Shown here: positions 1 to 5,985 of the stretch, one piece after another
Position numbering within the stretch: position 1 is the first letter of the stretch
How the letters are laid out: each line of letters begins with the position of its first letter
Assembly (NCBI GenBank): GCA_947253195.1
Contig: CAMXXM010000038.1
Coordinates: 1 to 9,545 of the forward strand
Origin: an uncultured Porphyromonas sp.
GTDB taxonomy: Bacteria > Bacteroidota > Bacteroidia > Bacteroidales > Porphyromonadaceae
DNA length: 9,545 nucleotides
Direction: 5' to 3'
Notes under the pieces: generated by a model
Seen by the model: the letters and a program-made list of their open reading frames with translations, nothing else
The model's database searches: none
What the model was told of the DNA's origin: nothing
Translations under genes and position numbers: made by a program

Positions 1-295
1 CATAGCCGTGCTCCAGCTGCACCATCCCCATGAGGGAGTAATTGAAGATCCCGACAAACTCGCCCCTGATCCCGTCCTCGACACGCTGGACACCCAGCTC
101 CTGTATGGAGCGGATGCGCTGCGCCTTGATCAGGATCTGGTCGGTCACCGCTGAGGGTCGCATAACCCGCCACGAGGCACCGTAGTCGTCAAACTTCCGG
201 AGGAAGAGCCCACGGCACTCCTTCAGCACCGCATCGTACTGGCAGGCGGTGTCGTGGGGGCTCACCTCTGGTCGCAGGCTGGCTCCCTCACTCAT
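1..295 (-). CDS. DUF1599 family protein (partial, runs off left edge)
   Basis: The first 98 residues are visible; the C-terminus lies beyond base 1. The segment FDDYGASWRVMRPS (about residues 35-48), then TDQILIKAQRIRSI (51-64) and a GEFVGIFNYSLMGMVQLE stretch (78-95), match my memory of the short, mostly helical DUF1599 proteins of Bacteroidota, a domain also linked by name to nucleotide modification. No biochemical role is established that I know of. The start ATG overlaps the pepE stop codon as ATGA, and an AGGAGG motif lies 4 bases upstream, so the start is well supported and translation is probably coupled to pepE. In other Bacteroidales I recall this gene preceding DoxX and tpiA genes; those would lie outside the window. 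Family call good, function unknown. Confidence 0.85.
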   Translation of the reverse strand, partial: MSEGASLRPEVSPHDTACQYDAVLKECRGLFLRKFDDYGASWRVMRPSAVTDQILIKAQRIRSIQELGVQRVEDGIRGEFVGIFNYSLMGMVQLEHGY

Positions 296-1029
296 TTCGC
301 CTCCTCGCGAGAGGGCTCCCGGAGGAGGAAGGAGAAGTCGCCCGTAGGCATCATCTCCTGAGTCTCCTCACCACCGTGATAGATGCGGACATTATTCTCT
401 CCATGCACCTCGATCTCATCGCCCTGGATGAGGAAGCGGCTACCCTCCCGCAGTCCGGCGACGAAGATGTCCGGATTTTGCGTGATAAACTCGATGATGC
501 GGAAGTCTCTCGTCTCGCCTCCGTGTCCCTCGGGGGCCTTGTCGAGGTAGTGAGGATTGATCTGGAAGGGGATCAGCCCGAGGGTGTGGAAGCTCTCCGG
601 CTCAGCGATAGGCATATCGTTGGTCGTCATCAGCGTGGGGCAGGCGACATTGGACCCTGCACTCCAGCCGGAGTAGGGGATCCCGCGACTGACGGCATCG
701 CGGATCGGCTCCATCAGCCCGAGGCGTTGCATCGTGGCGGTCAGCACCCAAGTATTTCCACCACCGACGAGGATGGCGGTCGCTTGCTTGATCGCTGCCA
801 CCGGGTCGTCGTAGGTGTGCAGCCCGTGGACCTTGATCCCGAAGGGCTCCATCGCCTTATTGACCTTGCTGACATACTCATCGTAGGAGTAGGTGATTGC
901 GGCGTAAGGCACGAGGATGATCTGCTCACGATCTGCCTCGGTGAGGAAGTCATTGAGATCGGGACCGGCCTTCTCGAGGTAGCTCTCGCCGGGAGAGGCT
1001 GAGTTGCTGATCAGTAGTAATCTTCTCAT
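292..1029 (-). CDS. pepE: Dipeptidase E (alpha-aspartyl dipeptidase, peptidase family S51)
   Basis: Cytoplasmic serine peptidase that hydrolyses dipeptides with N-terminal aspartate (Asp-X). The 245-residue product aligns from memory with E. coli/Salmonella PepE (229 aa) nearly end to end: LLLISNS at the N-terminus, VGGGNTW at 88-94, the nucleophile elbow GWSAGSNVACPT at 121-132, TTNDMPI at 135-141, and QINPHYL...PEGHGGETR at 157-174. The expected catalytic triad falls at Ser123, Asp138 and His160, each exactly three residues later than Ser120, Asp135 and His157 of the Salmonella enzyme. The C-terminal tail is about 13 residues longer. The gene starts 58 bases after the MATE stop, has its own -7 element (1063-1070) and overlaps the DUF1599 start by 4 bases. 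Salvage of Asp-X dipeptides fits the peptide-fermenting life of porphyromonads (inference). Confidence 0.95.
   Translation of the reverse strand: MRRLLLISNSASPGESYLEKAGPDLNDFLTEADREQIILVPYAAITYSYDEYVSKVNKAMEPFGIKVHGLHTYDDPVAAIKQATAILVGGGNTWVLTATMQRLGLMEPIRDAVSRGIPYSGWSAGSNVACPTLMTTNDMPIAEPESFHTLGLIPFQINPHYLDKAPEGHGGETRDFRIIEFITQNPDIFVAGLREGSRFLIQGDEIEVHGENNVRIYHGGEETQEMMPTGDFSFLLREPSREEAK
300..305 (-). promoter_or_regulatory. Shine-Dalgarno sequence of the DUF1599 gene
   Basis: On the minus strand AGGAGG lies 4 bases before the DUF1599 ATG, inside the last codons of pepE. Most genes in this window lack a clear Shine-Dalgarno, as is common in Bacteroidota, so this strong one within an overlapping gene pair supports coupled or independent initiation at that ATG. 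Confidence 0.6.
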
Positions 1030-1062
1030 AGGTCTATGTGTATTGTCTGATTAGTTGCTATG

Positions 1063-1070
1063 CAAATTTA
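1063..1070 (-). promoter_or_regulatory. Bacteroidota-type -7 element upstream of pepE
   Basis: The minus strand reads TAAATTTG, a full match to TAnnTTTG, 33 bases before the pepE ATG and in the only AT-rich stretch between pepE and the MATE gene. No clear -33 TTTG is seen at the usual distance. It suggests pepE-DUF1599 can be transcribed apart from the MATE gene. Confidence 0.5.
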
Positions 1071-1087
1071 CCCATTTATCTCCGCCC

Positions 1088-2461
1088 TTACACGAGATAC
1101 ACCCCGCGCCACTTCCCCGAGCGCATGAAGAGGTAGCTGCGGATCGCAATGATGCCGAAGTAGATCGCCTCCACCGTGAAGCAGACGGCAATGGGTGCCC
1201 GGAGTAGGTAGACCATCACGACGGCATAGAGGAGGTAAAAGATATTGCCGGTCAGCTCGATGCGGAAGACCTTCTGCGTCGATCCCACCCCGCCGACGGC
1301 GTGGAAGTACATATTCCCCACACTCGCCACGACGAAGGAGAGGCAGAGTACCCGCATAGACGGAACGGCCGCCGTGATCAGTGCCGGGTCGTCGGTGAAG
1401 ACACGAAGGACCGAGGAGGCAAAGAGGGAGACCAGTGCAGCCAGTACCGCCGCCGTGCCGAGGGAGAGGCGGCTCGCCCGGTGCAGATAGGGCGCAATCT
1501 CATCGGCAGCATCGGCGCCCATCAGCTGCCCCGTGGTGGTCCGAACTGCGGTGCCGTAGGAGATGATCGGGATGAAGAGGACATTGTAGACGCTTCGTGA
1601 GATCGAGGCGACACCGAGGGACATCTCCCCGAGGCTCTCGAGCATGAAAAAGAAGAGCGTCCAGACGCTCTGAGACATCAGCGCCTGCAGCATCAGGAAG
1701 GAGGAGATGCTCAGGAGCGAGCGTGCCACCACACCATCCCAGCGCAGCACATCCCGCAGGTCCATGCCGTACTTCTTGGGGTCGACGCGGAGGCGTATGT
1801 AGGTGATGAAGAAGAGGAGGGACGCTCCCTCAGCGCAGACGCTGGCGATGGCGGCGCCCTTGACGCCCAGCGCCGGCAGCCCGAGGTTACCAAAGATCAG
1901 CGCCCAGTCGAGGACGATATTCACGACCGACATCACGAGGGAGTTGTAGGTCAGCACCTTCGTCTCCCCTATCCCGACGAAGAAGGACCGCATCGAGGAG
2001 GAGATGAAGATAAAGACGAAGCCGAGCATCCGGTAGTTCCAGTACTCTGTCGCTGCCGCCCCGACAGCCCTGCTCGTGAGCAGCGTGCCGAAAGCCCAGC
2101 GCCCCACCGGTAGCGCGAGCACGATCGCAAGGATCGCTGCCCCGAAGAGCATCATGATGCTATTGCCGAGGACGTTCCCGATCGAGCGATACTGCCCGGC
2201 ACCATACTTGTGGCTGATGATGATCTGCGTGCCGGAGGAGAGCCCGAAGCCGACGGTAAAGATGCTGAAGTAGACGAGCGAGGCGATCGATGCTCCTCCC
2301 AGCTCTGTCACCCCGAGACGATCGAGGAATGCGGTGTCGATGACGCCGATGAGATTTTGCGACATCAGAGAGATGACCACCGGCCCGGAGAGACGGAGGA
2401 GTCTCCTCAGTGAGGTGTCGGGGATCTCTCTCCGGAGCAGTGTCTCTGAGTCTGCCTGCAT
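1088..2461 (-). CDS. MATE family multidrug/cation efflux transporter
   Basis: Inner-membrane antiporter that exports cationic drugs or metabolites using a Na+ or H+ gradient. The 457-residue product is of normal family length and is hydrophobic throughout, consistent with 12 membrane helices in two MatE halves (about residues 25-185 and 250-410). Family hallmarks near the N-terminus are the LSGPVVISLMSQNLIGVIDT segment, DRLGVTELGGASIASLV and GLSSGTQIIISHKYGAG (about 76-92), which resemble NorM/DinF-type proteins. The substrate cannot be read from the sequence. A consensus -7 element lies 21 bases upstream and a GAGGAAG motif about 13 bases upstream of the ATG, so the start is reasonable. The gene is separated from dacB upstream by 400 bases and from pepE by 58, so it is probably its own transcription unit. 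Confidence 0.9.
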   Translation of the reverse strand: MQADSETLLRREIPDTSLRRLLRLSGPVVISLMSQNLIGVIDTAFLDRLGVTELGGASIASLVYFSIFTVGFGLSSGTQIIISHKYGAGQYRSIGNVLGNSIMMLFGAAILAIVLALPVGRWAFGTLLTSRAVGAAATEYWNYRMLGFVFIFISSSMRSFFVGIGETKVLTYNSLVMSVVNIVLDWALIFGNLGLPALGVKGAAIASVCAEGASLLFFITYIRLRVDPKKYGMDLRDVLRWDGVVARSLLSISSFLMLQALMSQSVWTLFFFMLESLGEMSLGVASISRSVYNVLFIPIISYGTAVRTTTGQLMGADAADEIAPYLHRASRLSLGTAAVLAALVSLFASSVLRVFTDDPALITAAVPSMRVLCLSFVVASVGNMYFHAVGGVGSTQKVFRIELTGNIFYLLYAVVMVYLLRAPIAVCFTVEAIYFGIIAIRSYLFMRSGKWRGVYLV

Positions 2462-2482
2462 AGATCATCTTTTACTTCCTCA

Positions 2483-2490
2483 CAAAGGTA
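2483..2490 (-). promoter_or_regulatory. Bacteroidota-type -7 element upstream of the MATE gene
   Basis: The minus strand reads TACCTTTG, a full match to TAnnTTTG, 21 bases before the ATG, implying a very short 5' leader. No convincing -33 element is visible at the usual spacing. Confidence 0.55.
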
Positions 2491-2570
2491 CACATTATTG
2501 CCGGCGCACCCTCGGAAAGACGCTTGTCAGGCAAGGGGGGGACGCACTTGAGTGTTACACTAGGAGGAAG

Positions 2571-2604
2571 CGGTCACCCATGCCGGGTGCGATCCCGCTG
2601 ACCG
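2571..2604. repeat. Inverted repeat with nested hairpin
   Basis: CGGTCA (2571-2576) pairs with TGACCG (2599-2604), and inside it CGGG (2584-2587) pairs with CCCG (2594-2597) around a 6-base loop. The outer and inner stems are separated by an asymmetric internal loop. There is no T-tract after it on either strand, so it is not an ordinary terminator. In GC-rich DNA such pairs can arise by chance. Confidence 0.3.
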
Positions 2605-2631
2605 GTTGTCCTCTTGATGCTCCTGCCTGCC

Positions 2632-2656
2632 GATCCCGTAGAGCTTCAGTGGGATC
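2632..2656. repeat. Inverted repeat GATCCC/GGGATC
   Basis: GATCCC (2632-2637) and GGGATC (2651-2656) form a perfect 6-base stem with a 13-base loop. The arm GATCCCG also occurs 41 bases earlier at 2591-2597, so alternative pairings are possible. It is not followed by a T-tract. Meaning unknown. Confidence 0.3.
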
Positions 2657-2720
2657 ATCGCTCTCTAACGATACATTGAGACACGAGGTGGGGAAGACCG
2701 CAGAAGACGCAATTTTGGTC

Positions 2721-2750
2721 AGGGAGAGACAGGAAGAGACACGGAGAGAC
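2721..2750 (+). repeat. Three tandem 10-base repeats (GGRAGAGAC core)
   Basis: AGGGAGAGAC, AGGAAGAGAC and ACGGAGAGAC follow each other without gaps. Each unit differs from its neighbour at one or two positions. The purine-rich block lies just upstream of the 10-G tract and the plus-strand -7 element, and spacing of one helical turn would suit repeated binding of a regulator, though that is only a suggestion. Confidence 0.5.
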
Positions 2751-2763
2751 AGCTCTTCCCAAC

Positions 2764-2773
2764 GGGGGGGGGG
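2764..2773 (+). repeat. Homopolymeric 10-G tract
   Basis: Ten consecutive G residues lie in non-coding DNA, one base before a TATATTTG element. Homopolymers of this length are prone to slipped-strand mispairing, and when placed in a promoter spacer they can vary expression. Here no gene clearly lies downstream on the plus strand, so the effect, if any, is unknown. The count may also be uncertain because sequencing often miscounts such runs. Confidence 0.7.
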
Positions 2774-2774
2774 C

Positions 2775-2782
2775 TATATTTG
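2775..2782 (+). promoter_or_regulatory. Orphan plus-strand -7 element (TATATTTG)
   Basis: This is a full TAnnTTTG match on the plus strand, set directly after the 10-G tract. Transcription from it would run towards the 3' end of dacB on the opposite strand. There is no plausible ORF start downstream before dacB, so it could drive a small or antisense RNA, or be a chance match. No clear -33 element is seen. Confidence 0.35.
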
Positions 2783-2861
2783 CATCGCTGAAGCTTCCGG
2801 TTGAGTGAGGTGATCGTCGCTAAGCCGAGGAGGGGCAGACGGGTTACTTTTTTCGCCCTTC

Positions 2862-4277
2862 TCACAGGACGAAGGTGGATAGGAGGAGGTCGCCGATGGC
2901 TCTTCGCACCTCGCTGTGTCGTCGGGTGTGGTTATTGACCATCACGGAGACGGCATAGGTCCTGCCCCCGTGGGTGATGTATCCGGCGTAGCAGGTGACC
3001 CCGTGGATGGTGCCGCTCTTCATCCGCCCCGCACCCTCGAGTCGGGTGCTGGCGAGGAGCAGCCGGAGGGTACCCTCCCGACCGATGGTGGGGAGCAGCC
3101 GGGGGAAGCCGGCGCCATCCGTCTCGCGCCACACCCTCGTGAGCAGATCGGTCATATAGGCGGGTGCCACCTTATTGGCTCTGGCGAGTCCGCTACCATC
3201 GTACATCTCGAGGAGGGCTCCAGGGAGACCCTGCGAGACCCAGTGGTCCCTCACTGCGCGGATGGCGGTCTCCGTCACGGTCTCGCCGGGGAGGGCAGGG
3301 ATCCTGTCGGCAATCAGTCGGAGGCACCCCTCAGCATACATATTGATGGAGTGGTGGTTGGTCAGCCTGATCACCTCGCTCAGCCGGGGGGAGTAGTGCG
3401 TCATCAGTAGGGCACTCCTGCGGGGGAGCTGTGCCACGGTGCGGTAGTCACCGTCGATGGTGATGCCGTCACGCCGCAGCCGGTCACGGACGCGCTTGGC
3501 AAGGAGGAGGGGCGGGTCGGGGACTACTCCACGGATGCCGAGGCTCTTGGCTCGTAAGGGGTAGGCACCGGTGATGGCGAGTGAGCCGTCGGAGAGGGGA
3601 AAGGAGGAGACGTAGAGCGAGTCGGAGGTGACGCGTGAGGTGCGGGCGTAGAGTCCCACGAGCCTAAGCCCAGGCACCTCGGGCGTGACACTGAAGTCTC
3701 GTCCGTAGTTTCGGAAGCTGAGGTAGTAGGTGTTGTCCAGGACATTGAGCATAAAGTGACCCGCGCCGTAGTAGTTGCCCATATCGACAGCGGACCAGTA
3801 GGGGTTGACCGCCTGGAAGTCCCTCCTGTCGGAGAGTGCCAGCACCGAGCCGGTGACCCGGCTGACGCCTTGCTCGCGGAGGGCAGCGGTGATCTCGTCG
3901 TAGAGCACCCAGCGCTCCCCCTTGGGCAGGTGGGCGGACTCGATCGTCGGGTCACCGTGCCCCACGAGGCAGAGGTCGCCCTCCAGCACACTGTCCCGCA
4001 CTGATCCGGTCATCATCACCTCGGTCGGGATGCGGTAGTCAGGCCCGAGGATCCGGTAGGCGGCAGCGGTGGAGATGATCTTCATCGTACTGGCGGGGGT
4101 GAGGAGGTGGCTCGCCTGCAGGTCAACCACCTGCAAGCCGGTGGTGACGTCGCGGACGCTGAGACCCCAAGCGGTGTCGTCGAGCATCTCAGGGATGACA
4201 GCAGGCACCCGGACGGACTGCGCCGTAAGGGTGGATAGGAGGGTGAGGGAGAGGAAGTAGAGCGATAAGCGTCTCAT
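2862..4277 (-). CDS. dacB: D-alanyl-D-alanine carboxypeptidase/endopeptidase (PBP4 type, peptidase family S13)
   Basis: Periplasmic low-molecular-mass penicillin-binding protein that removes terminal D-Ala from peptidoglycan stem peptides and cuts D-Ala cross-links. With the start at 4277 the product is 471 residues and begins with a good signal peptide, MRRLSLYFLSLTLLSTLTAQ. All three active-site motifs are present: SxxK as STMK at 63-66 (Ser63 the acylated serine), SxN as SIN at 310-312, and KTG-like KSG at 420-422. DGSGLAR (360-366) is another S13 hallmark. The long insertion between motifs 1 and 2 is typical of the family. The reading frame stays open upstream to an ATG at 4355, adding 26 residues that would bury the signal peptide, so the internal ATG is preferred. 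The stop of a possible leader ORF overlaps this ATG. The AI-2E gene diverges from it. Confidence 0.93.
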   Translation of the reverse strand: MRRLSLYFLSLTLLSTLTAQSVRVPAVIPEMLDDTAWGLSVRDVTTGLQVVDLQASHLLTPASTMKIISTAAAYRILGPDYRIPTEVMMTGSVRDSVLEGDLCLVGHGDPTIESAHLPKGERWVLYDEITAALREQGVSRVTGSVLALSDRRDFQAVNPYWSAVDMGNYYGAGHFMLNVLDNTYYLSFRNYGRDFSVTPEVPGLRLVGLYARTSRVTSDSLYVSSFPLSDGSLAITGAYPLRAKSLGIRGVVPDPPLLLAKRVRDRLRRDGITIDGDYRTVAQLPRRSALLMTHYSPRLSEVIRLTNHHSINMYAEGCLRLIADRIPALPGETVTETAIRAVRDHWVSQGLPGALLEMYDGSGLARANKVAPAYMTDLLTRVWRETDGAGFPRLLPTIGREGTLRLLLASTRLEGAGRMKSGTIHGVTCYAGYITHGGRTYAVSVMVNNHTRRHSEVRRAIGDLLLSTFVL

Positions 4278-4330
4278 GGAAAATGGTATCTTTGTGGCGT
4301 GGATGCCACACGACATCCGCATCCACTCAT
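4274..4330 (-). CDS. Possible 18-residue leader ORF before dacB
   Basis: On the minus strand an ATG at 4330 follows a perfect AGGAGG by 6 bases and opens a frame encoding MSGCGCRVASTPQRYHFP. It ends in a TGA whose bases overlap the dacB ATG as ATGA. It is in a different frame from dacB. Strong Shine-Dalgarno sites are uncommon among genes of this window, and dacB itself has none at its ATG, so coupled translation through this leader is plausible. No attenuator-like run of a single amino acid is seen. It could equally be accidental, with the purine-rich site serving the in-frame upstream ATGs of dacB. Confidence 0.35.
   Translation of the reverse strand: MSGCGCRVASTPQRYHFP
4287..4294 (+). promoter_or_regulatory. 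-7 element for the AI-2E/DUF4286/rsmH operon
   Basis: TATCTTTG on the plus strand is a full TAnnTTTG match. It lies 10 bases upstream of the dacB start on the opposite strand and 126 bases before the AI-2E ATG, so the operon mRNA would have a leader of roughly 120 bases. No clear -33 box is visible. Confidence 0.4.
4294..4326. repeat. Overlapping, mutually exclusive inverted repeats in the dacB/AI-2E divergent region
   Basis: GTGGC (4294-4298) can pair with GCCAC (4305-4309). Alternatively GTGGATG (4299-4305) can pair with CATCCAC (4320-4326), or GGATG (4301-4305) with CATCC (4314-4318). These share bases, so only one can form at a time. On the minus strand they lie within the leader ORF; on the plus strand at the 5' end of the expected AI-2E transcript. 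Confidence 0.4.
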
Positions 4331-4336
4331 GGAGAA

Positions 4337-4342
4337 CCTCCT
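4337..4342 (-). promoter_or_regulatory. Shine-Dalgarno sequence before the dacB leader ORF
   Basis: AGGAGG on the minus strand, 6 bases from the ATG at 4330. The nearest dacB-frame ATGs downstream, at 4322 and 4316, are 14 and 20 bases away, so the out-of-frame leader ATG is the best-spaced partner. Confidence 0.45.
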
Positions 4343-4366
4343 GCATAGAGGTCATTCATACAGGTA

Positions 4367-4374
4367 TAAAGATA
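4367..4374 (-). promoter_or_regulatory. Candidate -7 element for dacB (one mismatch)
   Basis: The minus strand reads TATCTTTA, differing from TAnnTTTG only in the last base, in the most AT-rich part of the gap. It would start a transcript of about 80-85 leader bases that includes the strong Shine-Dalgarno site and the small leader ORF before dacB. It is weaker evidence than the other promoter matches. Confidence 0.3.
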
Positions 4375-4420
4375 GACAAAAATTCCCTTCCTCCGTGCGG
4401 GGAAACCTCGCGACTCGTTT

Positions 4421-5692
4421 ATGCTGACAAACTTTTTCAGAAAAGAATTTACTCTGGATCGGACTGTCCGATGCCTCTTTGCGGTCGCAGTGGTGGCGCT
4501 CGCGATGTATATCGTCGGCTCACTCAAGGTGATCCTCTGGCCCTTTGTCCTCGCCTGGATCACCGCAGCGGTACTGATGCCGCTGGTACACTACTTTGAG
4601 CGGAAGTGGCACATACGGCAGCGGGGCTGGTCAGTGACGCTGGTGGTGTTGCTCTTCCTGCTCATCGTCGGGGGCTTCCTCGCCTTTGTCATCCCCTCGG
4701 TGATCAACGAGGGGAGCAAGGGGTGGAGCCTGATCTCGCGCTATACCGATGCGGAGGTGCTCCTGGCGATGGTGCCGGAGCAGTACCGCGCCGATGTCGC
4801 CAATACCCTCAATCTTAATATGTGGCTCCAGCACTTTGAGATCAAGGAGATCCTCGACTACCTGATGCAGGCCGTCTCGACGGGCTGGGATATGCTCTCG
4901 AGTGCTATGGGGGTAGTGAGCGGACTGACGGTGGTCTTCCTCTTCGTGATGTACCTCTTCTTCATCCTCCTTGACTATGAGGTGCTGATCCATGGGCTCT
5001 ACCACCTCTTCCCCCACAAGATCCGCCACTACGCCATGGAGGCCGGCGAGGTGATCAATGTCTATGTCAATAGCTACATACGTGGTCAAGGCTTGATCGC
5101 GCTGATCATCGCCGTCTATCTCGCCATCGGCTTTGCCCTTATGGGGATGCCGATGGGGATCACCCTTGGACTGCTGATCGGGATCCTCAACTTTGTCCCC
5201 TATCTCCAGATCGTCGGCTACCCGCCGCTGGTACTCTGCTGCGCCCTACAGTCCGTAGCCACGGGGCAGAATTTCTGGGTCGTGCTGCTGATTGCGGTCG
5301 CCATCATGATGGTCTCGGAGGTGCTTCAGGACTTCGTGCTCCGACCCCTGATCATGCAGAAGAGCCTCGGCATGCGCGCCTCGATCATCATCCTCTCGCT
5401 GGCCGTCTGGGGATTTCTCCTCGGTGCGATCGGTATCTTCTTCGCCCTTCCCTTCACGATGGTGATCCACTACTTCTATATGAAATACGTGGTGGGTGAG
5501 CCGATACCGCTCTATGCCCTCAAGGAGGAGAAGCTGACGAAGAGGGAGGAGAAGGCGCAGAAAAAGGCGCACGAGCGCTTCGAGAGTGAGCGCGCTGATA
5601 GGCTCCTCCGTATGAATAAGGATGGTCGCAATCCCGCTGTCGTCACGACACAGGAAGATTTGGACGAGAGCAGCACCACTGAGGAGAAATGA
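4421..5692 (+). CDS. AI-2E (PerM/YdiK) family membrane protein
   Basis: Polytopic inner-membrane protein of 423 residues in the family named after a proposed AI-2 exporter; members have varied or unproven transport roles, including Na+/H+ antiport, so the substrate is not assigned. Hydrophobic segments lie near 17-38, 40-57, 70-92, 160-185, then a cluster at about 222-275, 285-303 and 320-355. The family signature between them reads LNFVPYLQIVGYPPL (256-270), equivalent to the NxxPYxGP motif. The large loop at about 95-155 precedes the conserved C-terminal half. The last 60 residues form a soluble, strongly charged tail rich in Lys and Glu (KLTKREEKAQKKAHERFESE), longer than in many homologues as I recall. 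The start at the first ATG lacks a Shine-Dalgarno. Its stop overlaps the next gene's start as ATGA, so the two are translationally coupled. Confidence 0.88.
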   Translation: MLTNFFRKEFTLDRTVRCLFAVAVVALAMYIVGSLKVILWPFVLAWITAAVLMPLVHYFERKWHIRQRGWSVTLVVLLFLLIVGGFLAFVIPSVINEGSKGWSLISRYTDAEVLLAMVPEQYRADVANTLNLNMWLQHFEIKEILDYLMQAVSTGWDMLSSAMGVVSGLTVVFLFVMYLFFILLDYEVLIHGLYHLFPHKIRHYAMEAGEVINVYVNSYIRGQGLIALIIAVYLAIGFALMGMPMGITLGLLIGILNFVPYLQIVGYPPLVLCCALQSVATGQNFWVVLLIAVAIMMVSEVLQDFVLRPLIMQKSLGMRASIIILSLAVWGFLLGAIGIFFALPFTMVIHYFYMKYVVGEPIPLYALKEEKLTKREEKAQKKAHERFESERADRLLRMNKDGRNPAVVTTQEDLDESSTTEEK

Positions 5693-5982
5693 GTAGCTAC
5701 ATCTACAATGTCACGCTCTCCTGCGAGCCGGAGCTGCTGGATGAGGTCCTCTTTTACCTCCGAGAGCGGCTACTGCCCGCCTGGCGGGACTACGATGGGG
5801 TGACGGCTGTCCGGCTCCTCCGCCTGCCCGATGAGGGAGGGTATGCCCTTCAGCTCGAGGGCGACCATAAGGAGCTGCTGGAGGAGCTGAGGCTCACGGA
5901 GGATCACGAGCTACACCGACTGATGCAGACCTATCCGCGGAGGGTGCTCCCCTTTATGACCAAGCTGGAGGTGCTGGAGTGA
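5689..5982 (+). CDS. DUF4286 family protein
   Basis: A small 97-residue cytoplasmic protein. It opens with YIYNVTLSCEPELLDEVLFYL and closes with HRLMQTYPRRVLPFMTKLEVLE, which fits my memory of DUF4286 proteins of Bacteroidota (N-terminal IYNVTVNVE, central RLLR, C-terminal F-F-T-L-E). The pattern of an N-terminal strand, an amphipathic helix and further strands suggests a ferredoxin-like, dimeric alpha/beta-barrel-type fold, but that is inference and no function is established. The ATG overlaps the AI-2E stop by 4 bases, with a short-spaced GAGGAG before it, and rsmH starts 3 bases after its stop, so it is the middle gene of a three-gene operon. Confidence 0.8.
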   Translation: MSSYIYNVTLSCEPELLDEVLFYLRERLLPAWRDYDGVTAVRLLRLPDEGGYALQLEGDHKELLEELRLTEDHELHRLMQTYPRRVLPFMTKLEVLE

Positions 5983-5985
5983 CCC

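Larger units (their letters stand above)
2462..2861. other. 400-base intergenic region between dacB and the MATE gene
   Basis: No convincing gene is seen on either strand. The longest plus-strand open frame crossing it (to 2804) is low-complexity, rich in Arg, Glu and Ser, starts inside the MATE gene antisense, and resembles nothing I know. The region holds the MATE -7 element, a 7-G run (2535-2541), two inverted repeats (2571-2604 and 2632-2656), three tandem decamers (2721-2750), a 10-G tract (2764-2773) and a plus-strand -7 element (2775-2782). A 6-T run at 2848-2853 has no good hairpin before it. I see no typical intrinsic terminator for dacB. It could be a small-RNA locus, a long untranslated spacer or a decayed gene; the sequence alone does not decide. 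Confidence 0.6.

Noticed and set aside
2711..2745. 4.5S/SRP RNA-like sequence (GGTCAGG followed by GGAAG)
   Set aside because: The conserved SRP core and flanking complementary arms are absent; the similarity comes from the purine-rich tandem repeats.
2334..2804. Plus-strand open frame of 156 codons entering the dacB-MATE gap
   Set aside because: It begins antisense inside the MATE gene, has skewed composition (Arg, Ser, Glu rich), crosses the tandem repeat and the 10-G tract, and resembles no family I know.
2821..2861. Intrinsic terminator at the 6-T run (2848-2853)
   Set aside because: No stem of useful length ends just before the T-run on the plus strand, and on the minus strand the run reads as A.
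2916..3410. Plus-strand 164-codon open frame inside dacB
   Set aside because: It is a GC-rich antisense shadow of dacB, which has complete active-site motifs.
4278..4355. N-terminal extension of dacB by 26 codons
   Set aside because: It would place 26 polar residues before a typical signal peptide; the internal ATG gives a normal exported PBP4.
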